DNA from: JAKORR01 sp964608495
GTDB lineage: Bacteria > Armatimonadota > Zipacnadia > Zipacnadales > FEN-943
Length of the DNA: 36,466 nt
Direction of reading: 5' to 3'
NCBI GenBank assembly: GCA_964608495.1
Contig: CAZSOQ010000017.1
Span: 1 to 36,466 of the forward strand
Both the position numbers and the translations under genes were made by a program. Below are positions 1-8,705 of this stretch, piece by piece. Within the stretch, counting starts at the first letter, position 1. Each line of letters opens with the position of its first letter. Under the pieces are notes generated by a model. The model was given only the letters and a program-made list of their open reading frames with translations. It did not search any database and was not told the DNA's origin.

Positions 1-3000
1 GGCGGACGTTGCGAACCTCATAGCCGCCGAAGGACAGCCGCGTCTCGTAACCGTCGTCGTCCACACCCCAGCCGGGCGGGCCCTCGATGGCCAAGCACAC
101 GAGCGCCTCGTCGAACAGGTACCCGGCCGCGATGGTGAGCCCCACCGACACCTCGCCGCCCGGCGCGGACCGTAGCGGCTCGTCCACGTCGAACAGCACG
201 GTGGCGGGGAGGAAGCCCGGGGGTGCCGCGCCGGGATTGTACCGCCACCAGCGGGCATAGGCGGGCGGCTCCGTGGGCACGTCCGCGCGATGGAACGCCG
301 GGCCCGCCGCAGCGGTCTCGAGCAGCACCGTGGCCGTCTCGAACTGCCCCAGGGGAAGAAGGACCTGGCCGTCGTCCACCTCGAGCTGACTGTCCGGCTC
401 CTCGAGCAGGTTGCACTTCCAGGCGGCGCGCACAGGCAAACGGGTCCTCAGGCGGGCCTCGGCCGGGCGGCCACCGGTCTCCTGCACACGCACGATGAGC
501 CCCCTGCCGGTCGGCTGGGCGTCCAGCGGGTGGCCCACGTTCGCCCCCGCCGGCTTCAGGGCGGTCATCACGACGCTGTCCGGCTCGAGGAGCAGCAGGT
601 CCCCCTCCACGCCGTCCGCGCGCGGCTCGCCCCACACGGCCAGGAGCGGACGGTTGTACTCATAGCCCCGGCGCGCGAGGCCGCTATCGCGCCAGTGGCC
701 GTCGTGGCTGACCAGGGAGTACTCGAAGCGGTGCGCCCAGTGCTCAAGCTGGAAGGAGCTGCCATCGGGGCAGGAGCGGGCGGGCTCGTCCACCCAATGC
801 CCGCTGGGCCAGCCCGTGCACGAGCGCATCAGGGCCAGGGTGAGAGTCTGGTCTGGGTAGCAGCAGTAGGACACGGTGCCCCGGTTGAGCAGGGCCACTC
901 CCCCATCCGACGGACGGCCGTCGGGCACCGTCGAGCGCAGAGCAGAAGGCACCAGTCCGACGATCTGGCCCAGCTCGCGGATCTGCGCGGCGATGTGCTC
1001 GACGGCCTCGGCCTCGGTGTCCGGGTCCTCGGCCCAGACGATGACCACGGGCACCTCGGCGGGCAGGCCCAGCTTCAGGCTGGGGAACAGCGCCACGGCC
1101 CAGCCGTGGTTCGCGGTCCACTCGCGCAGTTCCGCTTCCGTGACGCCTCCTGCCTGGCTTACCAGGTGGCGCGTGAAGGCGTTCTCCGATGGCTGCCCGA
1201 TCACGAGCCGGAAGTCGGGGACGTTGCTGTCCCAGGCCAGGTCGCCGAAGCGACGGAACTCCGGCCAGGTGACGGTGGCCGAGACGCCGTGGGAGGACAG
1301 CGCCAGCAGGAGCTGCCCGATCGGTCCCTCCGGGGCCATCGAGCGGTCGGAGGGGCAGACGATCTCGGCCATGCCCAGGCTCTGGGCGCCCAGAACCTCG
1401 CCCCCGATGCCCACGGTCCCCGCCAGCCGCAGGGGCACGGCAAGATCCACGTAGTGGTTGGCGGCGCTGTCCTGGGTCCACGGCATCTCCCGCGTGTCCT
1501 GGTCGCCAGGGCAGTAGGTGCGGCTGACGACCGGGCCGCCCACCTCGTAGACCGGGCGCCCACCCTCGATGGCCAGAGGGAAGTGCACCTTGAACAGCCA
1601 GTCCGCGCCGCCGTAGTCCAGCAGCCGCGTCTCGAAGTCCACCCGCGGCAGGCCCGCCCAGAGCGTGACGCGCATGTCGCGCCGGCAGCCCACGTGGTCC
1701 GAGCGGGCGGCAAGGGTCAGTCGCACCGGCGTGCGCTGCAGGCTTACCTCGGCGGGGAACTCGGCCGAAGCGTAGTGCTTCTCCCCAGTGGTGCAGATGT
1801 GGCGGGGGCCCTCGCCGTGGCCCGGGAGCTCCGGGGACTCCCTGTGGGCCACCAGGTCGTTGGCGACGCGGTCGGCCTGGACGAGCTCGCGCCCCGTCCG
1901 CTTGTCGGTGAGGCCGACGATGCCGCCGCCGCGCAGGGGGTCCATCTCCACGCGGAAGAACTCGTTCTCGATGGTGAGCACGTCGCCCATCAGGTCCGGC
2001 GCCGCGCTCGTCCTGCCCGGCTCCACCCGGAAGGCCCTGGCGCCCAGACCGGGCACGTCGCGGGCCACGAAGCGCAGGAGCTTGCGGGCGCCCTGGGCCA
2101 CGACCTCCGCCGGCACCTCCCGATCGCCGTCGAGGACCCGCGCGTCCCAAGCCCACCCTTCCACCAGCTCCACCTCGACAACGTCATCGCGGCGCCAGGG
2201 CAGGGGATTGAAGACGGTGAGCCTTCCCCGGGCGGGCGAGACGAGACGGGCGAGAGCGCCGGCCAGGGCGTCGCGGGCGGCCTCATAGGCCTCCCGCCAG
2301 CCGCCGGTGATGTCCACGTAAACCTGGTCGGAGCCACACCCCGAGATGGCGTCGTGATGGGCATTGAAGAGCAGTTGGCGCCAAGCGTAGTCCAGGACGC
2401 CCTCGGGATAGGGCGCCCCCACAAGGGTCGAGGCCACCGCGGCGACGGCTTCCCCCTCGGCGATCAGGCGCTCGCACAGCCTGTTGGCCAGCTTGCCGTC
2501 CACGCAGGACACGGCGGAGCCGTTGTTCACGGGGTTCAGGTCGCGGGTCATGGCCGGGAGCAGGGCCCTCCCCGACGCCGCCTGGTCAGCCAGCGCCGCA
2601 AAGAAGCGCCCGGGCCTGGACAGGAATAGCTTGGGCGAAAGGTGGCGGGCGTTCCAGAGCCGGCTAAGCTCGCCGAGCCACGAGACGGGCGGGGCCAGGT
2701 CGCCGCCCAGTGTCCACATCTCGAGATGGGCCGCGGGGTAGTCGCCGGCGGCCTCGAAGAGCTCGGCCACTTCCCACCAGGCCTCCTCAGGGCCGTCATA
2801 GCGCTCGAGACCGTGGCCCAGGGAGTAGGAGCCGGGCTCGAGAAGCCTGGCGAGCAGCCGGCTGCCATCCGGCGCGACCCACCAGTAGTCCACGGGGAAG
2901 CTGAGGCGGTTGGCGGGTATGCCCCAGCAACGCTTGTAGGGACCGCGGGCGTAGGCGATGCTCGTCTGTCCCGCGTGGGCGAACAGGCTGGGGAAGTTGG

Positions 3001-4162
3001 GGTCGTGCCCGGAGACATCCAGCAGCCATCCGTCCAGCGACGCCACGCCGAGCAGCCGCCGATGGAAGAAGGTGCCGTAGCAGATGTTGCGGGCCGTCGC
3101 CTCGGGGCCGATGAGAGTCGTCTGGGGCTCGTTGTACAGCGCCCCCGTGAGGGCCAGGCGCCGGGTGCGAGCCAGCTCCACCAGGTGCTCGCGCCGCGAC
3201 GGGAAGGTGTCCCAGTAGGGCTTGGTGTAGGGCACCTCACCCAGAGCGAAGGTGAAGCTCGGGTCGGCGGCCGCGTCCAGGTAGCGGTGGACGAGCGGGA
3301 AGGCGGCCCGCGCGGCTCGCTCGAGCTGGACGACCTGCGTCCCGCAGCCCACCGGATCGAAATGGAAGTGGGGCACCACGTGGACTTCCCAGTCGTGGCT
3401 GGTGTGGGCCAGGGTCACTTCCCGCTCCGTCCTGGCCTTGTGGGCATGGACGCTCAGCCGCGCTCGGCCCGCGGGCAGGTCGGGCGAGTAGGGCACCTCG
3501 AGCAGCTCGGCCTGGAGGGGAGGCAGCGACTGATCCAGAGGGAGGGTCTCTTCCCCGTCGTCGGTCTCCAGGTGCAGGCGAAGCCTGACGGGCCGACCCG
3601 TGATGTTGAGGGCCTCGATCCAGACCGTGGGGCGCGGCTCGCCCCGGTAGTCCACCCAGACATCACGGGCCGCAACGCGCCCCAGACGGACCGGCTGTGC
3701 CGTATCGAGGAGGTGGACCACCTCGGCGGCATCCTCGGGCACGCCCTCGAGCCGGGCGGAGAAGCTGTCGGGCAGCTCGCCCGCCGGCACAGCGACGACG
3801 ATCAGCGACGGCCGGGGGGTGAGGTGCAGCTCGAAGGGGCCGCTCTCCAGCGGCTGGAAGCCTCGGCCCTCGGTGCCCAGGTAGGAGCCCGCCGGGGCCC
3901 CCAGGACCAGCCGGGGGCGGCGTTCCTCCGAGGCCTGGAGACAGCAGGCCGCAAGCCACCACATCCCTCGCCTGCTCCGGTAGCCGGGCACGACCACAGC
4001 CCGGTGACGGCTGAAGGCGAACGTCCAGCGCTCGCCCGCCGTCTCCTCGCCCTCGCGCGGAGGCGAGGCGGGCACCAGCAGGTCGGCGAAGAGACCCGCC
4101 GTCAGCCACTGCTGGATGTAGCCTCCTTCCCCCGTCTGAAAGGAGCGTGTCTTGATCTGCAT
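1..4162 (-). CDS. Glycoside hydrolase family 38 alpha-mannosidase, very large, 3' end cut by window edge
   Basis: The reading frame is open from the ATG at 4162 to base 1, about 1,387 codons with no stop, so the C-terminus is missing. GH38 retaining alpha-mannosidases cleave alpha-mannosides with a zinc-bound catalytic Asp. Visible family landmarks are HFHFD at residues 265-269 (zinc His265 and Asp267-type position Asp269), the putative nucleophile Asp382 in LLDVSGHD, a candidate acid/base Asp488 in WTLGGD, and the zinc site NAHHDAISG with His603. The 113-residue gap between Asp269 and Asp382 matches the gap known in animal Golgi mannosidase II. About 260 residues precede the catalytic domain, longer than usual, and the far C-terminus (APGGEVSVGLTI) looks like a NEW3-type beta domain. 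No signal peptide is visible. A GAGAGG ribosome site lies 7 bases before the ATG. It sits 59 bases after the dehydrogenase gene and is probably cotranscribed with it. Confidence 0.9.
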   Translation of the reverse strand, partial: MQIKTRSFQTGEGGYIQQWLTAGLFADLLVPASPPREGEETAGERWTFAFSRHRAVVVPGYRSRRGMWWLAACCLQASEERRPRLVLGAPAGSYLGTEGRGFQPLESGPFELHLTPRPSLIVVAVPAGELPDSFSARLEGVPEDAAEVVHLLDTAQPVRLGRVAARDVWVDYRGEPRPTVWIEALNITGRPVRLRLHLETDDGEETLPLDQSLPPLQAELLEVPYSPDLPAGRARLSVHAHKARTEREVTLAHTSHDWEVHVVPHFHFDPVGCGTQVVQLERAARAAFPLVHRYLDAAADPSFTFALGEVPYTKPYWDTFPSRREHLVELARTRRLALTGALYNEPQTTLIGPEATARNICYGTFFHRRLLGVASLDGWLLDVSGHDPNFPSLFAHAGQTSIAYARGPYKRCWGIPANRLSFPVDYWWVAPDGSRLLARLLEPGSYSLGHGLERYDGPEEAWWEVAELFEAAGDYPAAHLEMWTLGGDLAPPVSWLGELSRLWNARHLSPKLFLSRPGRFFAALADQAASGRALLPAMTRDLNPVNNGSAVSCVDGKLANRLCERLIAEGEAVAAVASTLVGAPYPEGVLDYAWRQLLFNAHHDAISGCGSDQVYVDITGGWREAYEAARDALAGALARLVSPARGRLTVFNPLPWRRDDVVEVELVEGWAWDARVLDGDREVPAEVVAQGARKLLRFVARDVPGLGARAFRVEPGRTSAAPDLMGDVLTIENEFFRVEMDPLRGGGIVGLTDKRTGRELVQADRVANDLVAHRESPELPGHGEGPRHICTTGEKHYASAEFPAEVSLQRTPVRLTLAARSDHVGCRRDMRVTLWAGLPRVDFETRLLDYGGADWLFKVHFPLAIEGGRPVYEVGGPVVSRTYCPGDQDTREMPWTQDSAANHYVDLAVPLRLAGTVGIGGEVLGAQSLGMAEIVCPSDRSMAPEGPIGQLLLALSSHGVSATVTWPEFRRFGDLAWDSNVPDFRLVIGQPSENAFTRHLVSQAGGVTEAELREWTANHGWAVALFPSLKLGLPAEVPVVIVWAEDPDTEAEAVEHIAAQIRELGQIVGLVPSALRSTVPDGRPSDGGVALLNRGTVSYCCYPDQTLTLALMRSCTGWPSGHWVDEPARSCPDGSSFQLEHWAHRFEYSLVSHDGHWRDSGLARRGYEYNRPLLAVWGEPRADGVEGDLLLLEPDSVVMTALKPAGANVGHPLDAQPTGRGLIVRVQETGGRPAEARLRTRLPVRAAWKCNLLEEPDSQLEVDDGQVLLPLGQFETATVLLETAAAGPAFHRADVPTEPPAYARWWRYNPGAAPPGFLPATVLFDVDEPLRSAPGGEVSVGLTIAAGYLFDEALVCLAIEGPPGWGVDDDGYETRLSFGGYEVRNVR

Positions 4163-4221
4163 ACCCGAGCCTCTCCCACTGCCAAGCCTGGTCTGGCCGA
4201 CGCGCTCAAGCCTAAGGGCGC

Positions 4222-5397
4222 CTATCGGCGCTCAAGGGGAGTGGGTCGCTCCTCCATCGTGATCGCATCAGCGGGACACAGCTCCGCGCACAGTCCGCAA
4301 CCGTCGCACACCGCGGCGTCAATCCGCGCCACGCCCGCCCCCTCGCCCACAGCCCCGTAGATGCATACTCGCCCACACAAACCGCACCCGGTGCACCTCT
4401 CCTCGTCCACGAGGGCGAAATGGCGGTTGCGCCGGTCTATCGCATCTAACGACAGGATCCGGTCACAGACGAGGCCGCGGATCTCGTCCACCCCAGCGTG
4501 GCCGTGGCCTTCCAGGTACTCCCGCAGCCCGCCGAGGATATGGGTGATGGCACCGTAGCCCTCGACGACCACAGCCGAGCAGACCTGGACGGCCGTGGCG
4601 CCGGCCAGGAGCATCTTCGCCACACCCGCGGCGTCGAAGGCCCCGCCGCTGGCGGCGATGGGGATGGCCAGGTGGGGGTACGTCGCCGTGATCCACCGCA
4701 GGACGTAGTGGATGGCCCAGGGGCCGCCGTGGCCGGCGTAGCCCCCGTGCAGAAGGGGGCGCTGGGTCTGAAGGTCGAGGTCCAGGCCGGTGAAGCGGTT
4801 GAACATAACGACCGCGTCGGCCCCCGCTTCCTGCAGCCGGATCGCCGCCTGGTCCGGCCGCGCCAACTGCGGCGTGATCTTGGGGATCAGCGGCAGGCTC
4901 GTGGCCTCGCGCGCGATGGTGAGCGCGCCAACCATGGCGTCCACGATGTCCTGGCCCTGCATGATGTGGGTGCCGTGGGGGCAGGAGCAGTTCAGCTCGA
5001 TCCCCTGCGCGCCGGCCTGCTCGACCGCCGCGCTGGCCTCGCGCCAGTGGTCGTCGGTGTGGCAGTTCAGGCTGGCGAGGACGGCCAGGGAGCAGCACTG
5101 GCGGGCGCGCCGGATCTCCTCGCAGTAGCGGTCCAGGTCGAAGACGCTTGCCTGCTCGAAGGAGTACAGAACGCCGGTGGCCATGCTGCCGGCGGAGCGA
5201 ATCACACGGAAGCGGGGCGTGGCGTGGCGCCGGGCGGGCTCGAATTCGAAGTAGCTCTTCATGACGGCGGCGGCCGCGCCGGCGTCCTCGCACTTCTTGA
5301 TGTGCTCCGCCGTCTCCGTGACCGCCGCTGGGGCGATGATGACGGGATTCGGCAGTTGCAGGCCGCAGTAGTTGGTGGACAGGTCAACAGGGGACAT
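4222..5397 (-). CDS. Dihydroorotate/dihydropyrimidine dehydrogenase-like flavoprotein with C-terminal 2x[4Fe-4S] ferredoxin domain
   Basis: This 391-residue protein starts STNYCGLQLPNPVIIAPA, the N-terminal signature of the FMN-binding DHOD/PreA TIM barrel. The conserved LNCSCPHG follows in the middle, and IPIAASGGAF plus MLLAGATAVQVCSA near residues 255-285 form the FMN phosphate-binding end. The C-terminal 60 residues hold two ferredoxin motifs, CTGCGLCGRVC and CDGCGLCAELCP, so electrons can pass between FMN and an Fe-S partner, as in dihydropyrimidine dehydrogenase PreA. Substrate (dihydroorotate, dihydrouracil or another enone) cannot be read from the sequence, and no pyrimidine genes or PreT partner lie nearby. 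Cytosolic. It follows yebC by 89 bases and precedes the GH38 gene by 59 bases on the same strand. The ribosome site (AGGAGC, 10 bases upstream) is mediocre. Confidence 0.88.
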   Translation of the reverse strand: MSPVDLSTNYCGLQLPNPVIIAPAAVTETAEHIKKCEDAGAAAAVMKSYFEFEPARRHATPRFRVIRSAGSMATGVLYSFEQASVFDLDRYCEEIRRARQCCSLAVLASLNCHTDDHWREASAAVEQAGAQGIELNCSCPHGTHIMQGQDIVDAMVGALTIAREATSLPLIPKITPQLARPDQAAIRLQEAGADAVVMFNRFTGLDLDLQTQRPLLHGGYAGHGGPWAIHYVLRWITATYPHLAIPIAASGGAFDAAGVAKMLLAGATAVQVCSAVVVEGYGAITHILGGLREYLEGHGHAGVDEIRGLVCDRILSLDAIDRRNRHFALVDEERCTGCGLCGRVCIYGAVGEGAGVARIDAAVCDGCGLCAELCPADAITMEERPTPLERR

Positions 5398-5486
5398 GGG
5401 AGAAGCTGCTCCTGTCAGTCCTTGCCCCTCCCCGGCGCCTGGGCCTGCGGACAGCCGGCGGTCGCCGGAGCTTGTGGGGCGCGGCG

Positions 5487-6242
5487 CTAGTCGTCGCCCT
5501 CGACCCGATCCAGGATCTCGTCAGAGATCTCGAAGTTGCTGTACACGTGCTGGACGTCGTCGTGCTCCTCGAGCGCGTCCAGGAGCCGCAGGAGCTTGGG
5601 GGCCTGGTCGTCCGGCACTTGCGTCGTTGTCGTGGGCACCATGGTCACTTCCGCGCGCTCGGGCTCGATGCCGGCCTCCCGCACGGCGTCGAGAACAGCC
5701 TGGAAGTCCTGCGGCGCCACGCGGATCTCAAGGTACTCCTCATCCTCGATGATATCCTCGGCGCCGGCATCCGCAGCCGCCAGGAACGCGGCATCCACAT
5801 CCGCCGTGGCTTTGGCGATAGCCAGAATCCCCTTCTGCTCGAAAAGCCACGTGACGCAGCCCGCCTCGCCCAGGCTGGCATCACAGGAGCGCAGGATGCG
5901 GCGTATCTCGGCGAGGGTGCGCTGGCGGTTGTCCGTCAGCACGTCAATCATCAAAGCCGCGCCCCCGGGGCCGTAGCCCTCCAGCGTCCCCTCCTCGTAA
6001 GCCACGTCGTCGAGCTGCCCCGCGCCGCGCTTGATCGCGTGCTCGATGTTCTCCGCCGGCATGCTGGCCGCTCGCGCGGCGTCTATCGCCAGGCGCAGCC
6101 GGATGTTCTGATCCGGATCAGCCCCACCCAGGCGCGCGGCGATGATGATCTGCCGTGAGAGCTTGCCGAACAGCTTGCTGCGCCTGGCGTCCTGCCGCGA
6201 CTTGCGGTGGAGCCTGTTCGCCCACTTCGAATGACCGGCCAT
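5487..6242 (-). CDS. yebC: YebC/PmpR (TACO1) family protein
   Basis: The N-terminus MAGHSKWANRLHRKSRQD is the near-invariant opening of the YebC/TACO1 family, and the 251-residue length is normal. Further family marks are IIIAARLGGADPDQNIRLRL, MPAENIEHAIKRG, YEGYGPGG-type EGYGPGGAALMIDVLTDN, and an acidic C-terminus ending DVQHVYSNFEI. Members have been described as DNA-binding transcription regulators and, more recently, as ribosome-associated factors helping translation of proline-rich stretches; the sequence does not decide between these. A strong ribosome site GGAGG lies 9 bases before the ATG. A TATAAT promoter sits about 40 bases upstream, so this is the first gene of the leftward unit. 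The variant KWAN-RLHRK (commonly KWHNIQHRK) is slightly divergent. Confidence 0.96.
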   Translation of the reverse strand: MAGHSKWANRLHRKSRQDARRSKLFGKLSRQIIIAARLGGADPDQNIRLRLAIDAARAASMPAENIEHAIKRGAGQLDDVAYEEGTLEGYGPGGAALMIDVLTDNRQRTLAEIRRILRSCDASLGEAGCVTWLFEQKGILAIAKATADVDAAFLAAADAGAEDIIEDEEYLEIRVAPQDFQAVLDAVREAGIEPERAEVTMVPTTTTQVPDDQAPKLLRLLDALEEHDDVQHVYSNFEISDEILDRVEGDD

Positions 6243-6280
6243 CGCGTCCTACCTCCAGGCAGTCCCAGGAAGACAGACCG

Positions 6281-6310
6281 ATTATAGCCAAGGCGGGGGC
6301 CGCAAGCCAA
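6281..6310 (-). promoter_or_regulatory. Promoter for the yebC unit
   Basis: On the minus strand a perfect -10 hexamer TATAAT (6286 to 6281) is preceded, after an 18-base spacer, by TTGGCT (6310 to 6305), four of six matches to the -35 consensus. A start near 6274 would give a leader of about 32 bases ending in GGAGG before yebC. In a genome this GC-rich a perfect TATAAT in an intergenic gap is notable. Confidence 0.6.
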
Positions 6311-6407
6311 GACCGCGGGAGCCGGTGCGCACGCGACCCGGGCAGGAGAGGCCCGCGCGCGCGGGAACCGTCAGCCCGTGATACCCCTGCTGTCGGTGGT
6401 GATGATC

Positions 6408-8438
6408 ATGAACGCGTCTTCCCGGGCCGCCGATCTCCCCGGACGGGAAGTGCTCAGCCCACACGAGAGAGTGGACTCCCTCCGGGCCGCCTTCCACCTC
6501 TACACGACCCGCCGTCCGCCCAGGGCCGCCTCGCCCGAGGAGTGGGACCGGCGTCGGGAGGAACTGCGCCGCCAGGTGCTCGACTGCCTGGGCCTCTGGC
6601 CGCTGCCCGAGCGCCTTCCCCTGCGCGTCCGGGTGGCGACGGAGCGGGCCGGCGACGGATACACACTCCAGCGGCTGTATTGGCAGGTGTTCCCGGACGT
6701 CGAGGCCAGCGGATGGCTCTACCTGCCGGGTGCGATCGAGGGACGCGCGCCCGCCGTGCTGTGCCCCCACGGCCACTGGGACACAGGCGCCCGCCATCGC
6801 ACGGTCCAGTCGCGCTGTATCGGCCTGGCGCAGCGGGGATACGTGGTCCTGGCCGTGGATTCAGTTCACCTGGACGACTACAGGACAGGCGTGAGTCCCG
6901 TGGGGCTGATGACCTGGCACAACCTGCGCGGCTTGGACCTGCTGGTCAGCCGCGAGGACGTGGACCCCGCACGGATCGGCTGCACCGGGGCGTCGGGGGG
7001 CGGCCAGCAGACCATGTACCTGATGGCGGTCGAGCCACGCCTGGCCGCGGCGGCGCCGACGGTGATGATGAGCTACTTCGACCGCATCCTGGACCTCAAG
7101 GCCGCCCATTGCTACTGCAACCACGTGCCCGCGATAGCCCGCTGGGCCGACGAGCCGGAGATGTGCGCGGCCTTCGCCCCCCGGCCCGCGCTGTATATGT
7201 GCGACACCCAGGACTGGACGCGCTGGTTTCCCCACGAGGGCTTCCCAGAGATCAGGGGCATCTACGAGCTGTACGGCGCCCGGGACCGGGTGGAGTGCCA
7301 CCAGTGGGACGTGGGACACGACTACACGAAGGCGATGCGCGAGACGATGTACCGCTTCTTCGACCGCTGGCTGAGGGGCCGGGACCCCGGGCCGCAGGAG
7401 GAGGGGGAGCTGAGTACGGTGGCGCCCGAGGAGCTGGCGCAGATGGGTCCGTCCAGCCCGACGGAGCGCGACCTGCCCGCCATCAGCGCCGAGTTCCTGG
7501 CCCGGCGAGCCGCCGCGCCCACGGACTGGGCGCGCCAGCAGCCCGAGGCCGTCGCCGCGCGCGTCAGGCCGGCCCTGGCCGAACTGGTGGGTGAGCCGCT
7601 GGCTGACCGGGCGGGCCCCGCCTCCGACCGGGCGGCTCCCGCTGCGGGTGAGCTGCCCGTGGCGCTGCAGGTCCGGGGCGAGGACAGGGACGGTGACGTG
7701 CGGTGGCTGCGGGCGACCTTCGAGTCGGAGCCCGGGGTCGTCGTGCCCGCGTTGGTGGCGGAACCGGCGGTGGCACCGGGTCCCCTGGCGGGGGTCGTCC
7801 TGGCCCTGCCGGGAGGCAAGGCCCAGGCTCTGGACGAGCACCGCGAACTGGTCGAGGGGCTGGTCGCGACGGGGCGAGCCGTTCTGTGCCCCGACCATCG
7901 CGTGACGGGAGAGCTCGCGGCCGAGAGCGCGGTGTGGCTGGTACACGGTATCCTCTGGGGGCGGCCCGTGGCGGCCATGGCGGCCCGCGACCTGCGCGCC
8001 GCGGCGCGGGCGCTGGCCTCAATGCCCGAGGTGGCCGGCGGCTCGGTGGCCCTCGTGGCCCTGGACGGCACCGCGACGGCGGGCCTCCTTGCGGCGGCCC
8101 TCGACGGCGGCGAGGCCATCGCAGCCTTCGCCTGCGATGCCCTCGGGCCGACCTACCGGTGCTGTGACCCGAGCGCGCCCACTCAGGACCCGCAGGGAGC
8201 CCCCCGCAGGGCCAGCCGACCCCAGGAGCTGGCCCGGCACGCCTGGCGCGTATTGCCCAACTTGCTCACTGTGGGCGATCTGCCCGAGGTGCTGGCCTGC
8301 CTGGCCCCGAGGCCGGGCCTGATAGGGGGCGTGGCGGACGCCGAGCCGTACACCGGAATGGCATGGAAGGGGATTCACCTGGAGGAGCGGCCGCTCGGGC
8401 CGGCGGACCTGGCCCGCTGGTTGGCGCGGCTGCACTGA
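6408..8438 (+). CDS. Two-domain alpha/beta hydrolase (acetyl-xylan-esterase-like), second domain degenerate
   Basis: The first half (about residues 30-330) is an alpha/beta hydrolase of the acetyl xylan esterase/large-esterase type. It shows a substrate-lid strand ASGWLYLPG, the oxyanion region LCPHGHWD, the nucleophile elbow GCTGASGGGQQ with Ser196, candidate acids Asp266 or Asp269 (CDTQDW), and His304 in DVGHDYTKAM. Such enzymes deacylate sugar polymers or small esters. The second half repeats a hydrolase-like pattern (GVVLALPGGKAQALDEH, then LCPDHRVTGE), but the nucleophile elbow reads VALDGTATA with Asp553 where Ser is expected, so it is probably non-catalytic. No signal peptide is convincing. 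I chose the ATG at 6408 because GGTGG lies 8 bases upstream; an in-frame ATG at 6402 and GTG at 6378 are alternatives. The gene stands alone, divergent from yebC. Confidence 0.85.
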   Translation: MNASSRAADLPGREVLSPHERVDSLRAAFHLYTTRRPPRAASPEEWDRRREELRRQVLDCLGLWPLPERLPLRVRVATERAGDGYTLQRLYWQVFPDVEASGWLYLPGAIEGRAPAVLCPHGHWDTGARHRTVQSRCIGLAQRGYVVLAVDSVHLDDYRTGVSPVGLMTWHNLRGLDLLVSREDVDPARIGCTGASGGGQQTMYLMAVEPRLAAAAPTVMMSYFDRILDLKAAHCYCNHVPAIARWADEPEMCAAFAPRPALYMCDTQDWTRWFPHEGFPEIRGIYELYGARDRVECHQWDVGHDYTKAMRETMYRFFDRWLRGRDPGPQEEGELSTVAPEELAQMGPSSPTERDLPAISAEFLARRAAAPTDWARQQPEAVAARVRPALAELVGEPLADRAGPASDRAAPAAGELPVALQVRGEDRDGDVRWLRATFESEPGVVVPALVAEPAVAPGPLAGVVLALPGGKAQALDEHRELVEGLVATGRAVLCPDHRVTGELAAESAVWLVHGILWGRPVAAMAARDLRAAARALASMPEVAGGSVALVALDGTATAGLLAAALDGGEAIAAFACDALGPTYRCCDPSAPTQDPQGAPRRASRPQELARHAWRVLPNLLTVGDLPEVLACLAPRPGLIGGVADAEPYTGMAWKGIHLEERPLGPADLARWLARLH

Positions 8439-8469
8439 GCTGCATACCGCAGGCGTGTCGCCACCCCAA

Positions 8470-8635
8470 AGGAAATGCCCCACGCATGCGCCCAAGCGCG
8501 CGTGGGGCACGATTGCTCTCCGTCGACTCGCCAGGCGCTGTTCCCGGTACCGCCCAGCTTGCCAACGGCGCCCGCACCCGGTTGGGCCGGCCCTAGACCG
8601 GCCGATACCCCCAGGGCTCGAGCTCTTGATCGAGC
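8470..8635 (-). ncRNA. Candidate structured small RNA (no family recognised)
   Basis: The 268-base gap between convergent genes holds, on the minus strand, a promoter-like pair (8642-8670), then a stretch with several inverted repeats, then a strong hairpin followed by a T-rich tail. The repeats read GCTCGA/TCGAGC around 8614-8633, GGCCGG/CCGGCC around 8585-8603, and CCAAC/GTTGG around 8566-8586. Together they would define a transcript of about 165 bases. No coding frame of note lies inside. I compared it by eye with SRP RNA, 6S RNA and tRNA and saw no match. The idea rests only on promoter, structure and terminator being in the right order. Confidence 0.35.
8476..8509 (-). terminator. Hairpin terminator between convergent genes
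   Basis: A perfect 10-base inverted repeat, TGCCCCACGC (8476-8485) and GCGTGGGGCA (8500-8509), encloses a 14-base loop that can add a further GCG/CGC pairing. Read leftward it is followed by TTTCCTTT, typical of an intrinsic terminator; read rightward the tail is poor in T. It would end leftward transcripts from the epimerase gene or the candidate small RNA, and may also help end the hydrolase mRNA. Confidence 0.6.
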
Positions 8636-8641
8636 TGCTGT

Positions 8642-8670
8642 ATTATAGACAACCCCTCGCCCCGTGCGAA
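8642..8670 (-). promoter_or_regulatory. Promoter with perfect TATAAT facing away from any gene
   Basis: On the minus strand TTCGCA (8670 to 8665; four of six to TTGACA) is followed by exactly 17 bases and TATAAT (8647 to 8642). It lies just downstream of the epimerase stop codon and points into the ORF-free gap, so no protein gene is a natural target. This is what suggests a small RNA. It could instead be a chance AT island or a source of antisense RNA against the hydrolase. Confidence 0.45.
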
Positions 8671-8705
8671 GGTTCCACCATTCTCGCCGGCCCCCGACTC
8701 AACCC

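Noticed and set aside
290..2629. Long rightward open frame of 779 codons
   Set aside because: It is antisense to the GH38 gene, whose frame shows clear catalytic motifs; its translation is low-complexity and matches no family. High GC makes such antisense frames common.
8511..8640. tRNA, SRP RNA or 6S RNA in the structured gap
   Set aside because: No tRNA T-loop (GTTCGA) or acceptor-arm pattern, no SRP GGAAGCA-type apical loop, and no 6S-like central bubble could be found by eye.
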